NCBI RefSeq assembly: GCF_901709675.1
Contig: NC_051095.1
Location: forward strand, 26,457,956-26,521,955
Length of the DNA stretch: 64,000 bases
Source of the DNA: Syngnathus acus
Taxonomy: Eukaryota; Chordata; Actinopteri; Syngnathiformes; Syngnathidae
Direction: 5' to 3'
Under the pieces are notes generated by a model. The model worked only from the letters and a program-made list of their open reading frames with translations. It searched no databases and was not told where the DNA came from. The translations under genes and the position numbers were made by a program. Below, piece by piece: positions 43,371 to 55,964 of this stretch (position 1 is the first letter of the stretch; every line of letters starts with the position of its first letter).

Positions 43371-43640
43371 CATCCATCCATTTTCCGTACTACTTGTTGC
43401 TTGTCGCAGGCGAGCTGGAACCTATCCCAGCAGTCATTGGGCAGGGCAAACAGTGATGAACAACCATTCGCACTCACGCACACCTACGGGCAATTTGGCC
43501 TACCACACATGTTTTTGGAATGTGTGAGGAAACCGGAGTTCCCAGAGGAAACCCACAGACACGGCAACTCCACACAGGGAGAGCCAGAGCCAGAATCGAA
43601 CTGTGAGACGGACGTGCTACACCAGTGCGCCACCATGCAC
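43371..43640 (-). mobile_element. tRNA-derived SINE (second family), minus strand
   Basis: The left edge carries CATCCATCCATTTTCC, the reversed tail. The right side carries GTGAGACGGACGTGCTAC, the reversed tRNA-like head. Diverged and internally shortened relative to 41158-41519. Confidence 0.8.
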
Positions 43641-43866
43641 TTCTAGTATTAGAAGCAAATACCAAAGCAAACAGGATAACGGAAAGGACTAAAAACTGAG
43701 AAGTAACATCAGCGATGAAACAACTTGCATCAAATGGACAGTAGAGCCCATTTTCTGTCCATACTTCAGCCTCCGTGGCTCAACATTTAGTTCATTAAGA
43801 GAAGAGCCAGGTGGGATGCATGTTTAGACTGATGTATCAACTTGAATGACCTGTTATTATAAACTA

Positions 43867-45169
43867 CCGTATTTTTCGGACGAAAAGTCGCTCCGGAATA
43901 TACGTCGCATTAGCCATAAAATGCACAATAACGTGAAAAAAACATCTATAAATCGCTCCGGAGTATAAGTCGCATTTTGGGGGAAATAGTTGCGACAAAA
44001 TCCAACACCAAGAACAGACATGAACGAGCAACAACAGGCTAAACGATAGGTATGCTAACGTGACATAAACACAAACGAAGAGCTGAGAACGGCCCTGACA
44101 AACATTCAGAGTTATTCAAATAACTATTACATAAATAACATGTTTATCAAACTGTCTGTGTCACTCCAATTCATTATATCCATCGATCGTCCTTTATGGA
44201 AACGATGCCACGTATGCGCCGCGCCGCTGACGTCTAAATATTCTAAATATTCCACAGACCCCATATGACGATATATAAAGTATATATCAAATAACTATCA
44301 TATAAACAACAATATTATCGAACCATCTGTGTCACTCCAAATCATTAAATCCATCGATCAAATTCCTCGTCCTTTGTCAACAACGCCGCGCGTGCGCCGA
44401 TGACGAGGGTTAACAAAGTACCAGGAAAGACGTGGGTTTGGTAAACAGCTCTTTATTTAACAAAACAAGAGTTCAACGAGCCAACAACTACTGAACTGTA
44501 ACGATAAAAACATATACAAGTTGCTACACGAAATAAAATTTATCAAATAACTACAACATAAATAGTTCATCGCCACACGGCCCCAAGCACCGGCGTCGAC
44601 TTCCAGGCGTGTGGCGGCGTGGACTTCAATCCCCGGAGGTGGCAATTCCAGCCACGGAAGTGAAAGAGAGCTCCGTAGAGTAGGACCGGGCGGGCGTAAA
44701 AGCCATGTCCGAGCCCCATCTACCGTCCCCGGACAGCCAGCCGGCCGAGCGCCGGCCCCCGACTTCCATCCACGGAGGTGAAAGAGAGCTCCGTAGAGTA
44801 GGACCGGGCGTGCGTAAAAGCCATAATAGTTTTTCAAACCTTCTCTGTCACTCCAAATCATTAAATCCTTCAAACTCGTCGTCCTTCGTGTCACTTATAA
44901 ACAAAGCCGCTCATGATGCCGGTAGTAGTGGGGCCCTTCGTCATCCCGTGATCGAATCTTTGTCCTTTATGTAAACAACCGCCGCGCCGCTGACGTCACT
45001 TGAAATTCAAATTACAGTAATCCCTTGCTACATCGCGGTTCGTTTATCGCGGTTTCACTTTTATTTTGAAAATTTGTGAAAAAATTCACATATAAGTCGC
45101 TCCTCAGTATAAGTCGCCCCCCACCCAAACTATGAAAAAAAAACGCGACTTATAGTCCGAAAAATACGG
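43867..45169. mobile_element. TA-flanked DNA transposon with CCGTATTTTTCGGAC ends
   Basis: Exact inverted ends CCGTATTTTTCGGAC and GTCCGAAAAATACGG, with TA at 43865-43866 and 45170-45171. Subterminal AAGTCGC(T/A)-type words occur near both ends. Internal 45 to 60-bp segments around ATAAATAACAT/ATCATTAAATCCATC recur, so the core is partly duplicated. No transposase frame. A fragment near 45015-45065 (CATCGCGGTTCGTTTATCGC) looks like a further Tigger-type piece. Confidence 0.85.
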
Positions 45170-45171
45170 TA

Positions 45172-45716
45172 GAACAATTCGTTTTGACGTGTAGAATCAA
45201 CAAACATATTGGAAATACTTGTAGAAGAAGAAGCTGCAGCAACTTTTATGTCAACCAATCTATTTCTACTTTAAACATTTGTGTCATTTTGCTTTTTTTT
45301 TTTTTATGTTTTCCTAGGGATAGAAAGTGTACAGCAAAAGTCATGAACGTTTTTGATAATAGAGCGAAACAACTGCTCATCAGTTTCAGAAGGTAGGTTT
45401 TCAAATGTTAGTATGCGTTACTTGGACAAAAGAACTATGAAACCAATAGCTTGAAGAACTGTAAATGGTAGAAAATATGGTGTTGGTGGCCCCTATCCAG
45501 TTATAACAGCATTCAGTCTGATGGGAAGGCATTCAACAATTTTGCAACCCTCTTTGGAATGTGTGCATTATTTTTGTGTGCCTTTATATGCTACTTCACA
45601 CAGAACTTTTGTGAAGTTAAACAGTATTGAACATAGCTGAACAAATAAGGACTTAAATAGTCTTTTCAGACTTTTAGGACTTTTCAGAATAGATACCCTG
45701 AAAGCAGACAGAAAGA
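45172..45716. other. Unassigned spacer
   Basis: AT-rich sequence with a T-run near 45292-45304. No gene seen. Confidence 0.4.
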
Positions 45717-45724
45717 CTTTAAAT

Positions 45725-46820
45725 CAGGGGTCACCAAACTACGGCCCGCGGGCCGGATACGGCCCACGGGACCGTTTAATCCGGCCCGCCAACCCTGAAC
45801 AAATTGTATTATTAAACTTTTTTTTTTTTGGTCATTTTGCCTGCAATGACTGCGTTTCCCCAGTAGATGGGGAAGCGCTCGCCTGCGCATTTACTACCGG
45901 AAGCCGTGTCAGAAAGCTCGGTGCACACTCACAAGTGCGTGTACGTACTCAGTAGTACGGACATGGCGCACTCGCGCTCTATTTGTATCAGTCCCGAATT
46001 TAGAGCGTGGGCTGTGACGACAGCATTCTTGTAATTCGCGCGCTGAGCTTTCAGATGCAGTTTTGCGCTAAAGCCACCCACAAACCTTCCCCTGGAATCC
46101 TTCCATTAAAATGAGTCGCCCAAGGAAAAGCAAGGTGGACACAGTGCCGAGCGTTTAAAAGAGAGTGGCCAATTTGGCTCGACGTACGCGACGTGACGTT
46201 CAGCCACATGAACGTCAACATCAAACCGTCACAGATCGAGGTAAACGGACCAACACCTCGGATCTCGCCTAAGAATTGCCACAACAAATTTTACTCCAGA
46301 CTATGACGCACTAGCAAACTTTAACAAAAAAGACAGCGGTGTCTACAAGCCTACTGGAACCTACAAAAGGATTATAAGGAAGGAACACAAGAACTTTAAG
46401 AGACTGCTCATATGTGTCAGAGAGATTCTGCTCTGACAACTGAGCTGAACTTTTATCTGTTAAGATTGTGCATGGCACAACAGAAAGTTAATGTTCCATG
46501 GCTTTTTTTTCTATGAGGAACCCAGAGAGAGTTATTATTTATTTCCTGTTTTTTCTGTGAAGAACTCAGAGAGGGTTATTTAGTTATTATTTATTTCATT
46601 AATAGTGTTATTATTTGTTTCCTGACTTTTTTTCTGTAAAGAACCTGGAAAGGGTTATTAAATAACCGTTATTTGGTTATATGTGGCTTTCTGGAAAACA
46701 ATAAATTTTTTAAGCTCCCCTACGATCGTCACACTTTTTCTGTTACAAACTGACACCGGCCCCCCATCAGAGAAGGGAAAGGTTATGTGGCCCTCACAGG
46801 AAAAAGTTTGGGGACCCCTG
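45725..46820 (+). mobile_element. hAT element, decayed
   Basis: Ends CAGGGGTCACCAAACTACGG and GTTTGGGGACCCCTG, flanked by the exact 8-bp duplication CTTTAAAT (45717-45724 and 46821-46828). A coding start MSRPRKSKVDTVPSV near 46111 is followed by stops, so it is a dead N-terminal relic. Confidence 0.93.
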
Positions 46821-46828
46821 CTTTAAAT

Positions 46829-47514
46829 AGTCCACAAAATTACTGGTATACTTGATTGACCACACAACAAAATTGTGTCATATAATGTGATGGTTCTTCC
46901 TCTCGATTTTATTATATTTGTGTGGACACAAGGGAGAAAAGGATAATTGGGCTCAAACTACTTTTGTGACTCCATTCACATTTAAAGCCATTGAGAGCTC
47001 TTTCATTCTGTACTGATGCCTCTAAGGTACAAACATGGCGCCTGTATTGTTATGTACTGTGTTCTCCCATCATTTTACTTGTTGAATTTCCATGAGCATA
47101 AAAGGTAGCTTCCAGGTGCACTGTTTCACCTTAAAGAGCACCTTTCACAAAGCACAGTTAAGATGCAGGGTTTTTCCCAACAATTGAAATTAAAACTTAC
47201 TTCAATATATTTACAAGCCACTATTTTCTCAAGCTTTCTTCAAACCTAATCTTTGTCTTATATTCTTTATACTGTAGTAACAGAATGGGTCTCTTGCGTA
47301 CATTTAAGCTACGGCAGTACCAACACCCTCCCCTCCAATGGACACACGTCTGTCATCTGTTGTGCTGATACCTGATCACTTGTTTTTAAAGTCACATAAC
47401 AGCATATCCTGGGCTGGCTTTTCAAATGGCAAGAAATAATGAAAGAAGACACCAATTGTTCTTACCAAGTAATACTGCACACCAAGCAAGCTGGCTGAAC
47501 CCAAATAGACTGAG
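46829..47514. other. Unassigned spacer
   Basis: No gene or element boundary recognised. Confidence 0.4.
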
Positions 47515-47664
47515 CAATTGCCCTGAGGTGTGAGTGCGAGTGCGGATGATTGTTCGTCTCTGTGTGCCCTGCGATTGGCTGGCAACCGGTTCAGGGTGTC
47601 CCCCGCCTACTTCCCGATGACTGCTGCCCGTGGGGACAAGCGGAATAGAAAATGGATGGATGTT
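47515..47664 (+). mobile_element. SINE (second family) 3' fragment
   Basis: Shares GCGATTGGCTGGCAACCGGT and TCAGGGTGTCCCCCGCCTAC with 41158-41519 and ends AAAATGGATGGATG. Head missing. Confidence 0.88.
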
Positions 47665-48190
47665 ATTTTGGAACGTGCAATAGGCATTTGTTTGTTCTTT
47701 GTTATTTCTTTACAATGAAGAACTAATTTTTATATAACCTCACATGGATTAAAATTAGAAAATGGGTTCATGGAATAAATTAAGTTTCTAACTTGAGGTA
47801 CTGCTGCATTGCTGTTTCTAATGTTGAAGTGGATGCCAGCCATATTTTAGCACCCGTCGCCATTTTAGGATCAGGATTCTGAAGATAGAACTAGCAAATT
47901 TCCATTAATTTATTACAACTTTAAGGAAAATTGCTATTCTGGGATAGTGCTTTCTTTAAAGTGATGTCATTGGTTCTTTTTTTTGGGGGGGGGGATTTTA
48001 TACATCATAAGTACTAGTGTTATCAGTACTTGGTCTTAGTATCGGCAACTACACAAGATTGGAGTACTCGCACTGGTATTAGTCTGTAAAAAAAGAGGGC
48101 TTGAATATCCTTAGCTTTAGCACGACAATAAAGACATGGCAACAGCAGCCAAATCATTGTTTTTGCATCAGCTCAGTTAGTGGGGCAGCA
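47665..48190. other. Unassigned spacer
   Basis: Poly-G run near 47985-47993; nothing else recognised. Confidence 0.4.
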
Positions 48191-48683
48191 AACAAAGGTC
48201 TTCGCAACCTTTTTTGCGGCACAGGACGGTTACATGTCAGACAATATTTTTACAGACCGGCCTTTATATAAATATACAAATAAATTTATAATAAAAAGCG
48301 CATAAAGGTTGGTGTCAGGAAGGGCATCCGGCTGTAAAAAGTTTTGCTCCAAAAATGTTCTCGGTATAGGACTCTCAACCACGAGATGGCCATGGACTGT
48401 CCCCGGTGGAAGAAAGCCATACTGAGAATCCAGTCCAACCCAGCGGCGCCTGGAACATGGACTTTAAACAAAAAAAAATAAAAATAAACATAAAACTCAC
48501 CATTAAATATCTGCTCCGTAGCTTTGCGGGCTCGACTGGGGAAACATGTTACGTGACCGGGACGAGTGTCTTGACCTGAATTAATTGATCGTCAATCATT
48601 TTTATTTTATTTTTCTGTGCGGCCCGGTACCAAATGACTCACGGACCGGTACCGGTCCACGGACCGGTGGTTGGGGACCTCTG
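48191..48683 (-). mobile_element. ZBED5-like hAT element, minus strand, with inner foreign fragment
   Basis: The right end GGTTGGGGACCTCTG and the left zone with GCGGCACAGGACGGTTAC match, reversed, the ends of 12382-13263. A segment at about 48297-48467 (GTGTCAGGAAGGGCATCCGG) is unrelated and resembles the 3' region of another fish LINE. Confidence 0.7.
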
Positions 48684-50793
48684 TCCTAGAGGGCTCTACT
48701 TCAATATTTACTACATGGAGGCCAATGGGTGACAGATTTTCTGGGAGTTCACATTCATTAGACTTCACCCCCATTCCACTCAGGTCATCTACCATCCCCC
48801 ACTCCTTTCTTTCTGTTAGTCTTGGCAGATGTGAGACAGGCGCTGGCTTTTTTTAATCTTTTTATTTTCCTTTTTAGCGTGGGGGTAGTCTTGCTCAAGC
48901 GCCACGTGTTTTTAATTTAGGGGGCATTTATGTGTAAACTCTTATAGATTCACAGCTCAGCATGTGCTGGAGGCTTGATGCAACCCTTCAATTGTGTTTT
49001 TTTTGTTTGTTTTTTCAAAATCAAAACATGCCTTTTGACTTTTCACTTCAATTTCTAATGAATTAATTATTCAGTTGTTCATGACTAAAGACATGTACAG
49101 TACATGTCTAAATAGTTATTTTGAAGAAAAAAAACAGTCAATGCAACATTCTGAATCCATCACTAATAACACTGCAGGATTGTCTTTTATGATCCTCATT
49201 TTTAAAAGTATGCATAGTTAAAACAAAACTTGTGTTTCTCAGGGAGGGCCATGGGGAGAGCTTATGTCACATAGCCCCAGCCAGAGCAGTCTTAATGATT
49301 CACAGGCACATTTTTCCAAACACATTTCGGGAAAGGTCCAGAATGACAGGAAAACAATTTGTTCAGCAAGTAAATAACCTCAGCATTATCCCCAACTCAA
49401 TTTAAAACAATTTTCAATCACAGTAAGTAATTCATCAGAACATTGTTTATTGAGAACATGATAAAGTTCTGTAATAACTCCTATAAATCTGATTGCATCA
49501 AAGCGATCTCATCTGCTCAGCAGTCAAATCTGCCTGCTCGTTTGCAGGAGATAAGCTCAGAACTACCAGAAGCTCTGGGAAATGTAGCAGGGACAAATAA
49601 ACCCAGAGTGAGCCTGTGGTGAAAAGCTGAAAAAATAAACAGAATTTTCTGCAAGCTCAAGAGTCCCCTGGCATTTACTGAGCTCATGTTCACCAGAGAG
49701 CCATTCACAGACACTGAAAAGGGAGTCCAAGTATAGGAAGTGTGTAGGAAGACAGCAATGAGGTGCACAGAAGCCTGCAGCTGGTGAAGCTGTGGACAGA
49801 TTTTGTATATTTTTGGAAGACTACTGCAGAAACAGACACGTGGGCCAGAGTACATCCAATTTCTGGTGGTCAAATTTTATTGTAATTATTATTTTTTTTT
49901 AAACTATGGCTGACAAATGAAATATTCACACATTACATTACAGTAAAGAACAAAAGTCTATGGTAGGCCTATACTATAAGAGTATGAGAGCCACAAGTTA
50001 TACTCTTCTGTCTCCTGAACCCTTCCAGCTAAACCTCCACCTCGCACACAAACTCCTCTTCCTCTTACTCTCACTCTACCTCTCATCTGCCTGAGACCTC
50101 CTCAATCCATGCTTGCAAAGAACAACACAGGCCTGAAGACTGGTTGCAAACTGAAACAATTGAAGAAATGTCAGACAGGTGCTTTCAGTGAATGCACACT
50201 GATCAGGGAGTTTCTAAGAGCTCGGAGCATGTGGTTTCTGTTCTGTAACCACAGCTAACACAATGGAGTTTGGACTTCTCGAATGACATCTGCGTTAACT
50301 GTTTTGTAAAAGGGTGGGAAAACTGTGTCAATCCAATGAAAATGTCTTAACACATTTGCATGAGGTGTCTTCTGCTCTGCTGAAATGGTAATGATGGAGA
50401 CTGAGAGGTTCCCAGTTTCTTCACACAGGTCAAAGCAATCACTACAAAGTTTAAGAAGGCTCGTGTCTGCACACAATCTAGCGAAAAAGACATACCAGGG
50501 AACACAAGGAAAATATGTAACGAAACTTTAAATTGTAGGAGTTTACATTTAAAGGATTTACATTTATGCTCACCACATAGTTGCCTTTTAGAAGATCCGC
50601 CTTCAAAATCATAAACCGAATCAAATTAGACCATGACGCTTTCTGCTGCGGTAGGTGTCAGATAGCATGAGAAACTGGATTAAAAGATTGTTTTACAAAA
50701 GTGCATCTCAATTTCTTTAAGTTACTTAATTTTAATGTCTGTGTCTGTCTGTCTGTTTCTCTCTCACTCTCTTTCGCTCTCTCTTTCGCTCTC

Positions 50794-50795
<2 letters not shown>
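48684..50795. other. Unassigned region
   Basis: About 2.1 kb without recognisable gene or repeat end. The reverse-strand frame at 49517-49873 has no domain and unusual composition and is not called. Confidence 0.4.

Positions 50796-50860
<65 letters not shown>
50796..50860 (+). repeat. (CT)n microsatellite
   Basis: Pure CT dinucleotide run preceded by impure CTCTTTCGCT words. Explains the Ser/Leu and Arg/Glu repeat frames here. Confidence 0.97.
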
Positions 50861-50861
<1 letters not shown>

Positions 50862-50969
50862 AAACACGCATAAGGTGTGTTGTTATTGTCTGCCGCATGT
50901 GTGTTTGTCAATTACGAGACCAGGTTCTTTCACAATCGGACTCAATGAATGGCTTCAGTCATTAGCAGA

Positions 50970-52040
50970 TGGAGGTGTGTGATGTACCCTTGTGCTTCAA
51001 AAGCTCCACCATCGTACCGGTGGCCAAGAAGCCCGCCATCACAGGATTGAATGATTACAGACCCGTCGCCCTGACATCTGTGGTCATGAAATCCTTTGAG
51101 AGGCTGGTGTTGAGGAAGGACATTACCTGCTTGATCCCCTGCAGTTTGCCTACCGAGCAAACAGGTCGGTGGATGATGCGGTCAACATGGGACTGCACTA
51201 CATCCTGCGCCACCTAGACACCTCAGGGACATACGCCAGGATCCTGTTTGTGGACTTCAGCTCGGTATTCAACACCATCGCTCCCGACATCCTCCACCAG
51301 AAGCTCATCCAGCTCGCGGTGCCTGCCTCCACCTGTCAGTGGATCACCAGCTTCTTGACCAACAGGAGATAGCAGGTGAGGCTGGGGACCATCACATCCG
51401 ACACCCGGACCACCAGCACTGGCGCCCCCCAGGGGTGTATACTCTCCCCACTGCTCTTCTCTCTCTACACCAACAATTGCTCCTCAGGCTACTCTTCTGT
51501 GAAGCGCCTGAAGCATTCAGACGACACCACTCTCATCGGACTGATCCGGAACCGTGACGAGACTGCGTACAGACAGGAGGTGGAGCGGCTGGTGCAGCCA
51601 AAACCACCTAGAGCTGAACCCGCTCAAGACCGTGGAGATGACAGTGGACTTCAGGAGAGACCCTTCGCCAGTTCCACACCTCATCATCCTCAGTAATGCT
51701 ATTCCCTCCACAGACACCTTCAAGTTCCTGGGTCCACAATCTCCCGGGACCTGAAATGGACCGGCCACATAGACTCTGTCCAGAAGAAGGCCCAGCAGAG
51801 GTTGTACTTTCTGAGACAGTTCAGGAAGTTCAACTTGCCACAGGAGCTACTGACAACCTTATACACAGCCATCATCCAGTCTATCCTCTGCATCTCCATC
51901 ACTGTCTGATTTGGATCGGCCACCAAACAAGACAAGCACAGACTGCAACGGAAAATCAGGTCTGCGGAAAAGATAATCGGGACCAACCTCCCATCTATCC
52001 AAGACTTGTACCTGTCCAGGACCAGGAAACGTGAAAGTAA
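50970..52040 (+). pseudogene. Reverse transcriptase pseudogene, copy B
   Basis: Frames at 50969-51217, 51169-51372, 51376-51696 and later carry [45 protein letters not shown] and the YxDD site changed to HSDD. An in-frame TAG follows NRR at 51370, and frameshifts occur near 51120 and 51600. Dead copy. Confidence 0.8.
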
Positions 52041-52350
52041 CATCTCTGCAGACCCTTCTCACCCAGGTCATAGTCTGTTCAAACTACTCCCCTCCGGACG
52101 GCGTTACAGTACGCCAAAACCAGCAGACCCAGACACAGCATCTTCCTCCAGGCTGTCGCTCAGATGAACTCACACCACTCATAGAGACTCAGAGACATCA
52201 CTGTGCAATAACATCCTGCTCTCGCCACTTAAATGTTGTTAGTTACCTGAATGTTGTCAGTCACTTAAATGTTGTACAGAGGCTGAGATCAACCGGAGTC
52301 AAATTCCCGGTTTGGCATGCACAAACTTGGTCAATAAAGCTGATTCTGAT
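50970..52350 (+). mobile_element. Non-LTR retrotransposon (CR1/L2/Rex1-type group), copy B, 5' truncated
   Basis: Homologous to 54050-55290 but starts inside the reverse transcriptase and ends with CAATAAAGCTGATTCTGATA, a different tail from copies A and C. Confidence 0.85.
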
Positions 52351-52696
52351 AGCAGACTAGTGTAGCAGATATGAGGCTGGTCAATAACAGGGACCGCTTG
52401 TCCCTGTGACTTTTAGATAGCTACAGATGTCCAGCTCCCCCAACTCTTCGTCACCGGGGTTGCCCGCCCACGGGGGTATAAGGGTCAGTATGTCCGCACG
52501 TCCAGATACTGTTTCACAATTTTTTCATTTTTTTCAGGCACACTTTTAAACACTTATGGTGACACTAATTCAACAATTTCTTACATTTCAACAAGCTGAC
52601 CTATAGGTCTGACGTCGCACGGGGTAGCCCGCGGGGACCACTCACGGCGCGTCCAGAGGGGTGGAACAACCAGCGGCGCCATCTTCCCCTTGTAGG
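52351..52696. other. Unassigned spacer
   Basis: GC-richer towards its right side (GCACGGGGTAGCCCGCGGGG); no gene seen. Confidence 0.35.
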
Positions 52697-52800
52697 CCGC
52701 ACGGTGATGCACTGGTTTGCATGTACGCCTCACAGTTCAGAGGTGTAGGGTTCGATCCCGGCTAAGGCCTTCTTGTGTTTAAATGTTGTCCCCGTGCCCC
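52697..52800 (+). mobile_element. SINE (second family) head fragment
   Basis: tRNA-like head with CGCCTCACAGTT and B box GGTTCGATCCC, then truncated. Confidence 0.75.
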
Positions 52801-52978
52801 GTTTATTTTGGCATGTACATAATCATTTCATGTAATGTTTTCACCTGACTTGCTGAAATGGGAAACGGTTTGAAGCAATTCTAATTATCTTGTCCCGCCC
52901 CAATTTAAACCAAGGTTTTGCATTGCCTGACACAATAATTACATTTGCATGATATTGCTTATGATATACCACATAACT

Positions 52979-53105
<127 letters not shown>

Positions 53106-53127
53106 ACGCACAGTAGGTGTAGGCATA

Positions 53128-53389
53128 TACATTGCCTCCGGCTTGGCGCCTGTACATTGGTGTTGACCCCGGTGAACAAGAGGGTCGCCTTCGGGTAGTG
53201 GGATGGGTCCGTACTGTTGTTTTTGGTAATTCACCAAACAGCAGCTCAGAGTACCCACACTTTTTTGAGTCCTTGGAGGGTGTGCTGGAGTTTGCTCCCC
53301 CTGGGGAGTCAAATGCTTATGTAGGCAATGACAGTGAGATCTGGAAAGGCATGATTGGGAGGAACGGTGTCCCTGATCTGAACTTCAGA
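53128..53389 (+). mobile_element. RTE-like LINE endonuclease fragment
   Basis: Reads LYIGVDPGEQEG, then NAYVGNDSEIWKGMIGRNGV, homologous to the endonuclease at 1290-1555 but with the GDFN active-site segment deleted. Confidence 0.75.
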
Positions 53390-53392
53390 CCT

Positions 53393-55286
53393 GTATGAAC
53401 TCACTGACACTGTCACATCATACATCAGTTTTTGTGAGGATCTGTGTGTGAAAACTAAGACCTTCTGCACGTACAACAACGACAAACCTTGGTTTACACC
53501 GAACCTCAGGAGGCTGCGCAAAGTCAAGGAGGAGGCCTACAGGAGCGGCGACCGGGACCTGTTCAAGCAGACCAGAAACACACTGAACTGAGAGGTCAGG
53601 AAAGCCAGGAGGTGTTACGGGGAGAGCCTGGAGAGACACCTCTCTGCCAATCCTGATCCCTCAACAGTGTGGAAAGGTCTGCAGAGCATCACGGGCTTTA
53701 AGAAACGAATCCCCCGTCCTGTGGAGAGCCCAAGGCTTGCTAACCAGCTAAACAGGTTCTACTGCAGGTTTGATCGGTCCTCCCATACAACAGGACCTCC
53801 TGCAGCACAATCTACATACTCACCTCCCCCCACAACCGCTCTGTCCACACCTCCATCACCGTTGTCACCTACTCTCTCGCTTGCAGATGCCGCGCCCACA
53901 CTCCAGATCCGCGAGGAGGAAGTGTGCCAGATGTTCCGGAGACAAAAGATCAGGAAGGCACCGGGCCCAGACGGCGTGTCACCTTCTGCTTGAAAGTCTG
54001 TGCTGAGCAGCTGGCACCCACCTTTGCACGGGATCTTCAACCGTTCCCTGGAGCTATGTGAGGTGCCCTCGTGCTTCAAGATCTCCACCATCGTTCCAGT
54101 GGCCAAGAAGCCCGCCATCACAGGTTTGAATGACTATAGACCTGTCGCTCTGACATCTGTGGTCATGAAATCTTTCGAGAGGTTAGTGCTGAACCACCTG
54201 ACGGATGTCACGGGCCCCCTGCCTGACCCCCTCCAGTTTGCCTACCGGGCAAACCGGTCGGTGGATGATGCGGTCAACATGGGACTGCACTACATCCTGC
54301 ACCACCTGGACACCCCAGGAACGTACGCCAGGATCCTGTTGGTGGACTTCAGCTCGGCGTTCAACACCATCGCTCCTGACATCCTCCAACAGAAGCTCAT
54401 CCAGCTCGCGGTGCCTGCCTCCACCTGTCAGTGGATCACCAGCTTCCTGACCAACAGGAGACAGCGTGTGAGGCTGGGGGGCATCACATCTGACACCTGG
54501 ACCACCAATACTGGCGCTCCCCAGGGATGCATCCTCTCCCCACTGCTCTTCTCTCTCTACACCAACGATTTCTCCTCAGGTGACTCTCCTGCGAAACTCC
54601 TGAAGTATGCAGACGACACCACTCTCATTGGACTGATCCGGGACGGTGATGAGACTGCGTAGAGACAGGAGGTGAAGCGGCTGGTCCACTGGTGCAGCCA
54701 AAACCACCTGGAGCTGAACCCACTCAAGACCGTGGAGGTGACAGTGGACTTCAGGCGAGACCCTTCACCACTTTCACCCCTCACAATTCGCAGTAATACT
54801 ATTCTCTCCACAGACACCTTCAAGTTCCTGGGAACCACAATCTCTCGGGACCTGAAATGGACCGGCCACATAGACTCTGTCCGGAAGAAGGCCCAGCAGA
54901 GGCTGTACTTCCTGAGACAGCTCAAGAAGTTCAACCTGCCGCAGGAGCTGCTGAAGACCTTCTACACTGCCATCATCCAGTCTGTCCTCTGCACCTCCAT
55001 CACTGTCTGGTTTGGATCGGCCTCCAAACAAGACAAGCACAGACTGCAACGGACAATCAGTACTGCAGAAATTGGAATCAACCTCCCATGTATCCAAGAC
55101 TTGTACCTGTCCAGGACCAGGAAACGTGCAAGTAACATCTCTACAGACCCCTTTCACCCAGGTTGCAGTCTGTTTGAACTACTCCCCTCCGGACGGAGTT
55201 ATAGAGCTCTGTACGCCAAAACCAGCAGACACAGAGACAGCTTCTTCCCCCAGGCTGTTGCTCTGATGAACCCACACCACTCTTAG
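53393..55286 (+). pseudogene. LINE ORF2 remnant with reverse transcriptase, copy C
   Basis: The pre-RT region (about 53393-53993) has two stops, one TGA near 53588 and one TGA at 53991. The frame 54000-54662 carries reverse transcriptase blocks: [58 protein letters not shown] and [10 protein letters not shown] (catalytic DD intact). A TAG at 54660-54662 separates it from the frame 54672-55286, which carries the thumb and C-terminal region (TFKFLGTTISRDLKW, CTSITVWFGSA). Only a few stops break it, so it is the youngest-looking of the three copies. Confidence 0.85.
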
Positions 55287-55567
55287 AGTCTCAGAGTCAT
55301 TGCTGTGCAATAACATCCTGCTCTCCACACCTTTTTTGAATTGTCTACACTGTTTGTACTATGTGTCCTCTCTGCATCCATTGCAGCCTGGTCATCCTGG
55401 AAGAGGGACCCTCCCATCTGTGGTCTCTTCTCAAGGTTTCTCATTTCCCCTAGTTGGAGTTTTGAGTTTTTCCTTGCCCTCCTGGGAGTTTGAGATCAGG
55501 GGATGTTTGAGAATATTTGTGATTTTTCACATGTCCTGAGTGTTGTTAGTCACCTAAATGTTGAAGA

Positions 55568-55885
55568 AGCTCAGTGGCCCAGTGGTAGAGTGTCCGCCCT
55601 GAGACTGGAATGTTGTGGGTTCAAACCCCGGCCAGGTCATACCAAAGACTATAAAAATGGGACCCATTCCCTCCCTGCTTGGCACTCAGCATTAAGGGTT
55701 GGAATTGGGGGGTTAGATCACCAAATGATTCCCGAGCGCGGCACCGCTGCTGCTCACTGCTCCCCTCTCCCCCAGGGGATGGATCAAAATCACACGGGGA
55801 TGGGTTAAATGCAGAGGACAAATTTCACCACACCCAGATGTGTGTGTGACGATCATTGGGACTTTAACTTAACTTAACTTTAACA
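55568..55885 (+). mobile_element. tRNA-derived SINE, copy 3, inserted in LINE copy C
   Basis: Same family as 33678-34000. It sits in the LINE 3' UTR after CACCTAAATGTTGA, where copies A and B continue without interruption. Ends with an ACTTTAACTTAACTTAAC tail. Confidence 0.92.
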
Positions 55886-55964
55886 AGGGCTGTGATGTAC
55901 CGAAGTCAAATTCTTTGTTTGGCACGCTCAAACATGGCAAATAAAAATTCTTGAATCTTGAATC

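Larger units (their letters stand above)
53390..55964 (+). mobile_element. Non-LTR retrotransposon (CR1/L2/Rex1-type group), copy C, longest copy
   Basis: Runs from the region before the reverse transcriptase to the tail AATAAAAATTCTTGAATCTTG. It is interrupted by a SINE at 55568-55885. The 5' UTR and endonuclease are missing. Confidence 0.88.

Noticed and set aside
49517-49873. 118-codon minus-strand frame
   Set aside because: No recognisable motif, no splice context and no repeat family; most likely chance.
50658-50982. Frames of Arg/Glu or Ser/Leu repeats
   Set aside because: Translations of the (CT)n microsatellite in three frames.
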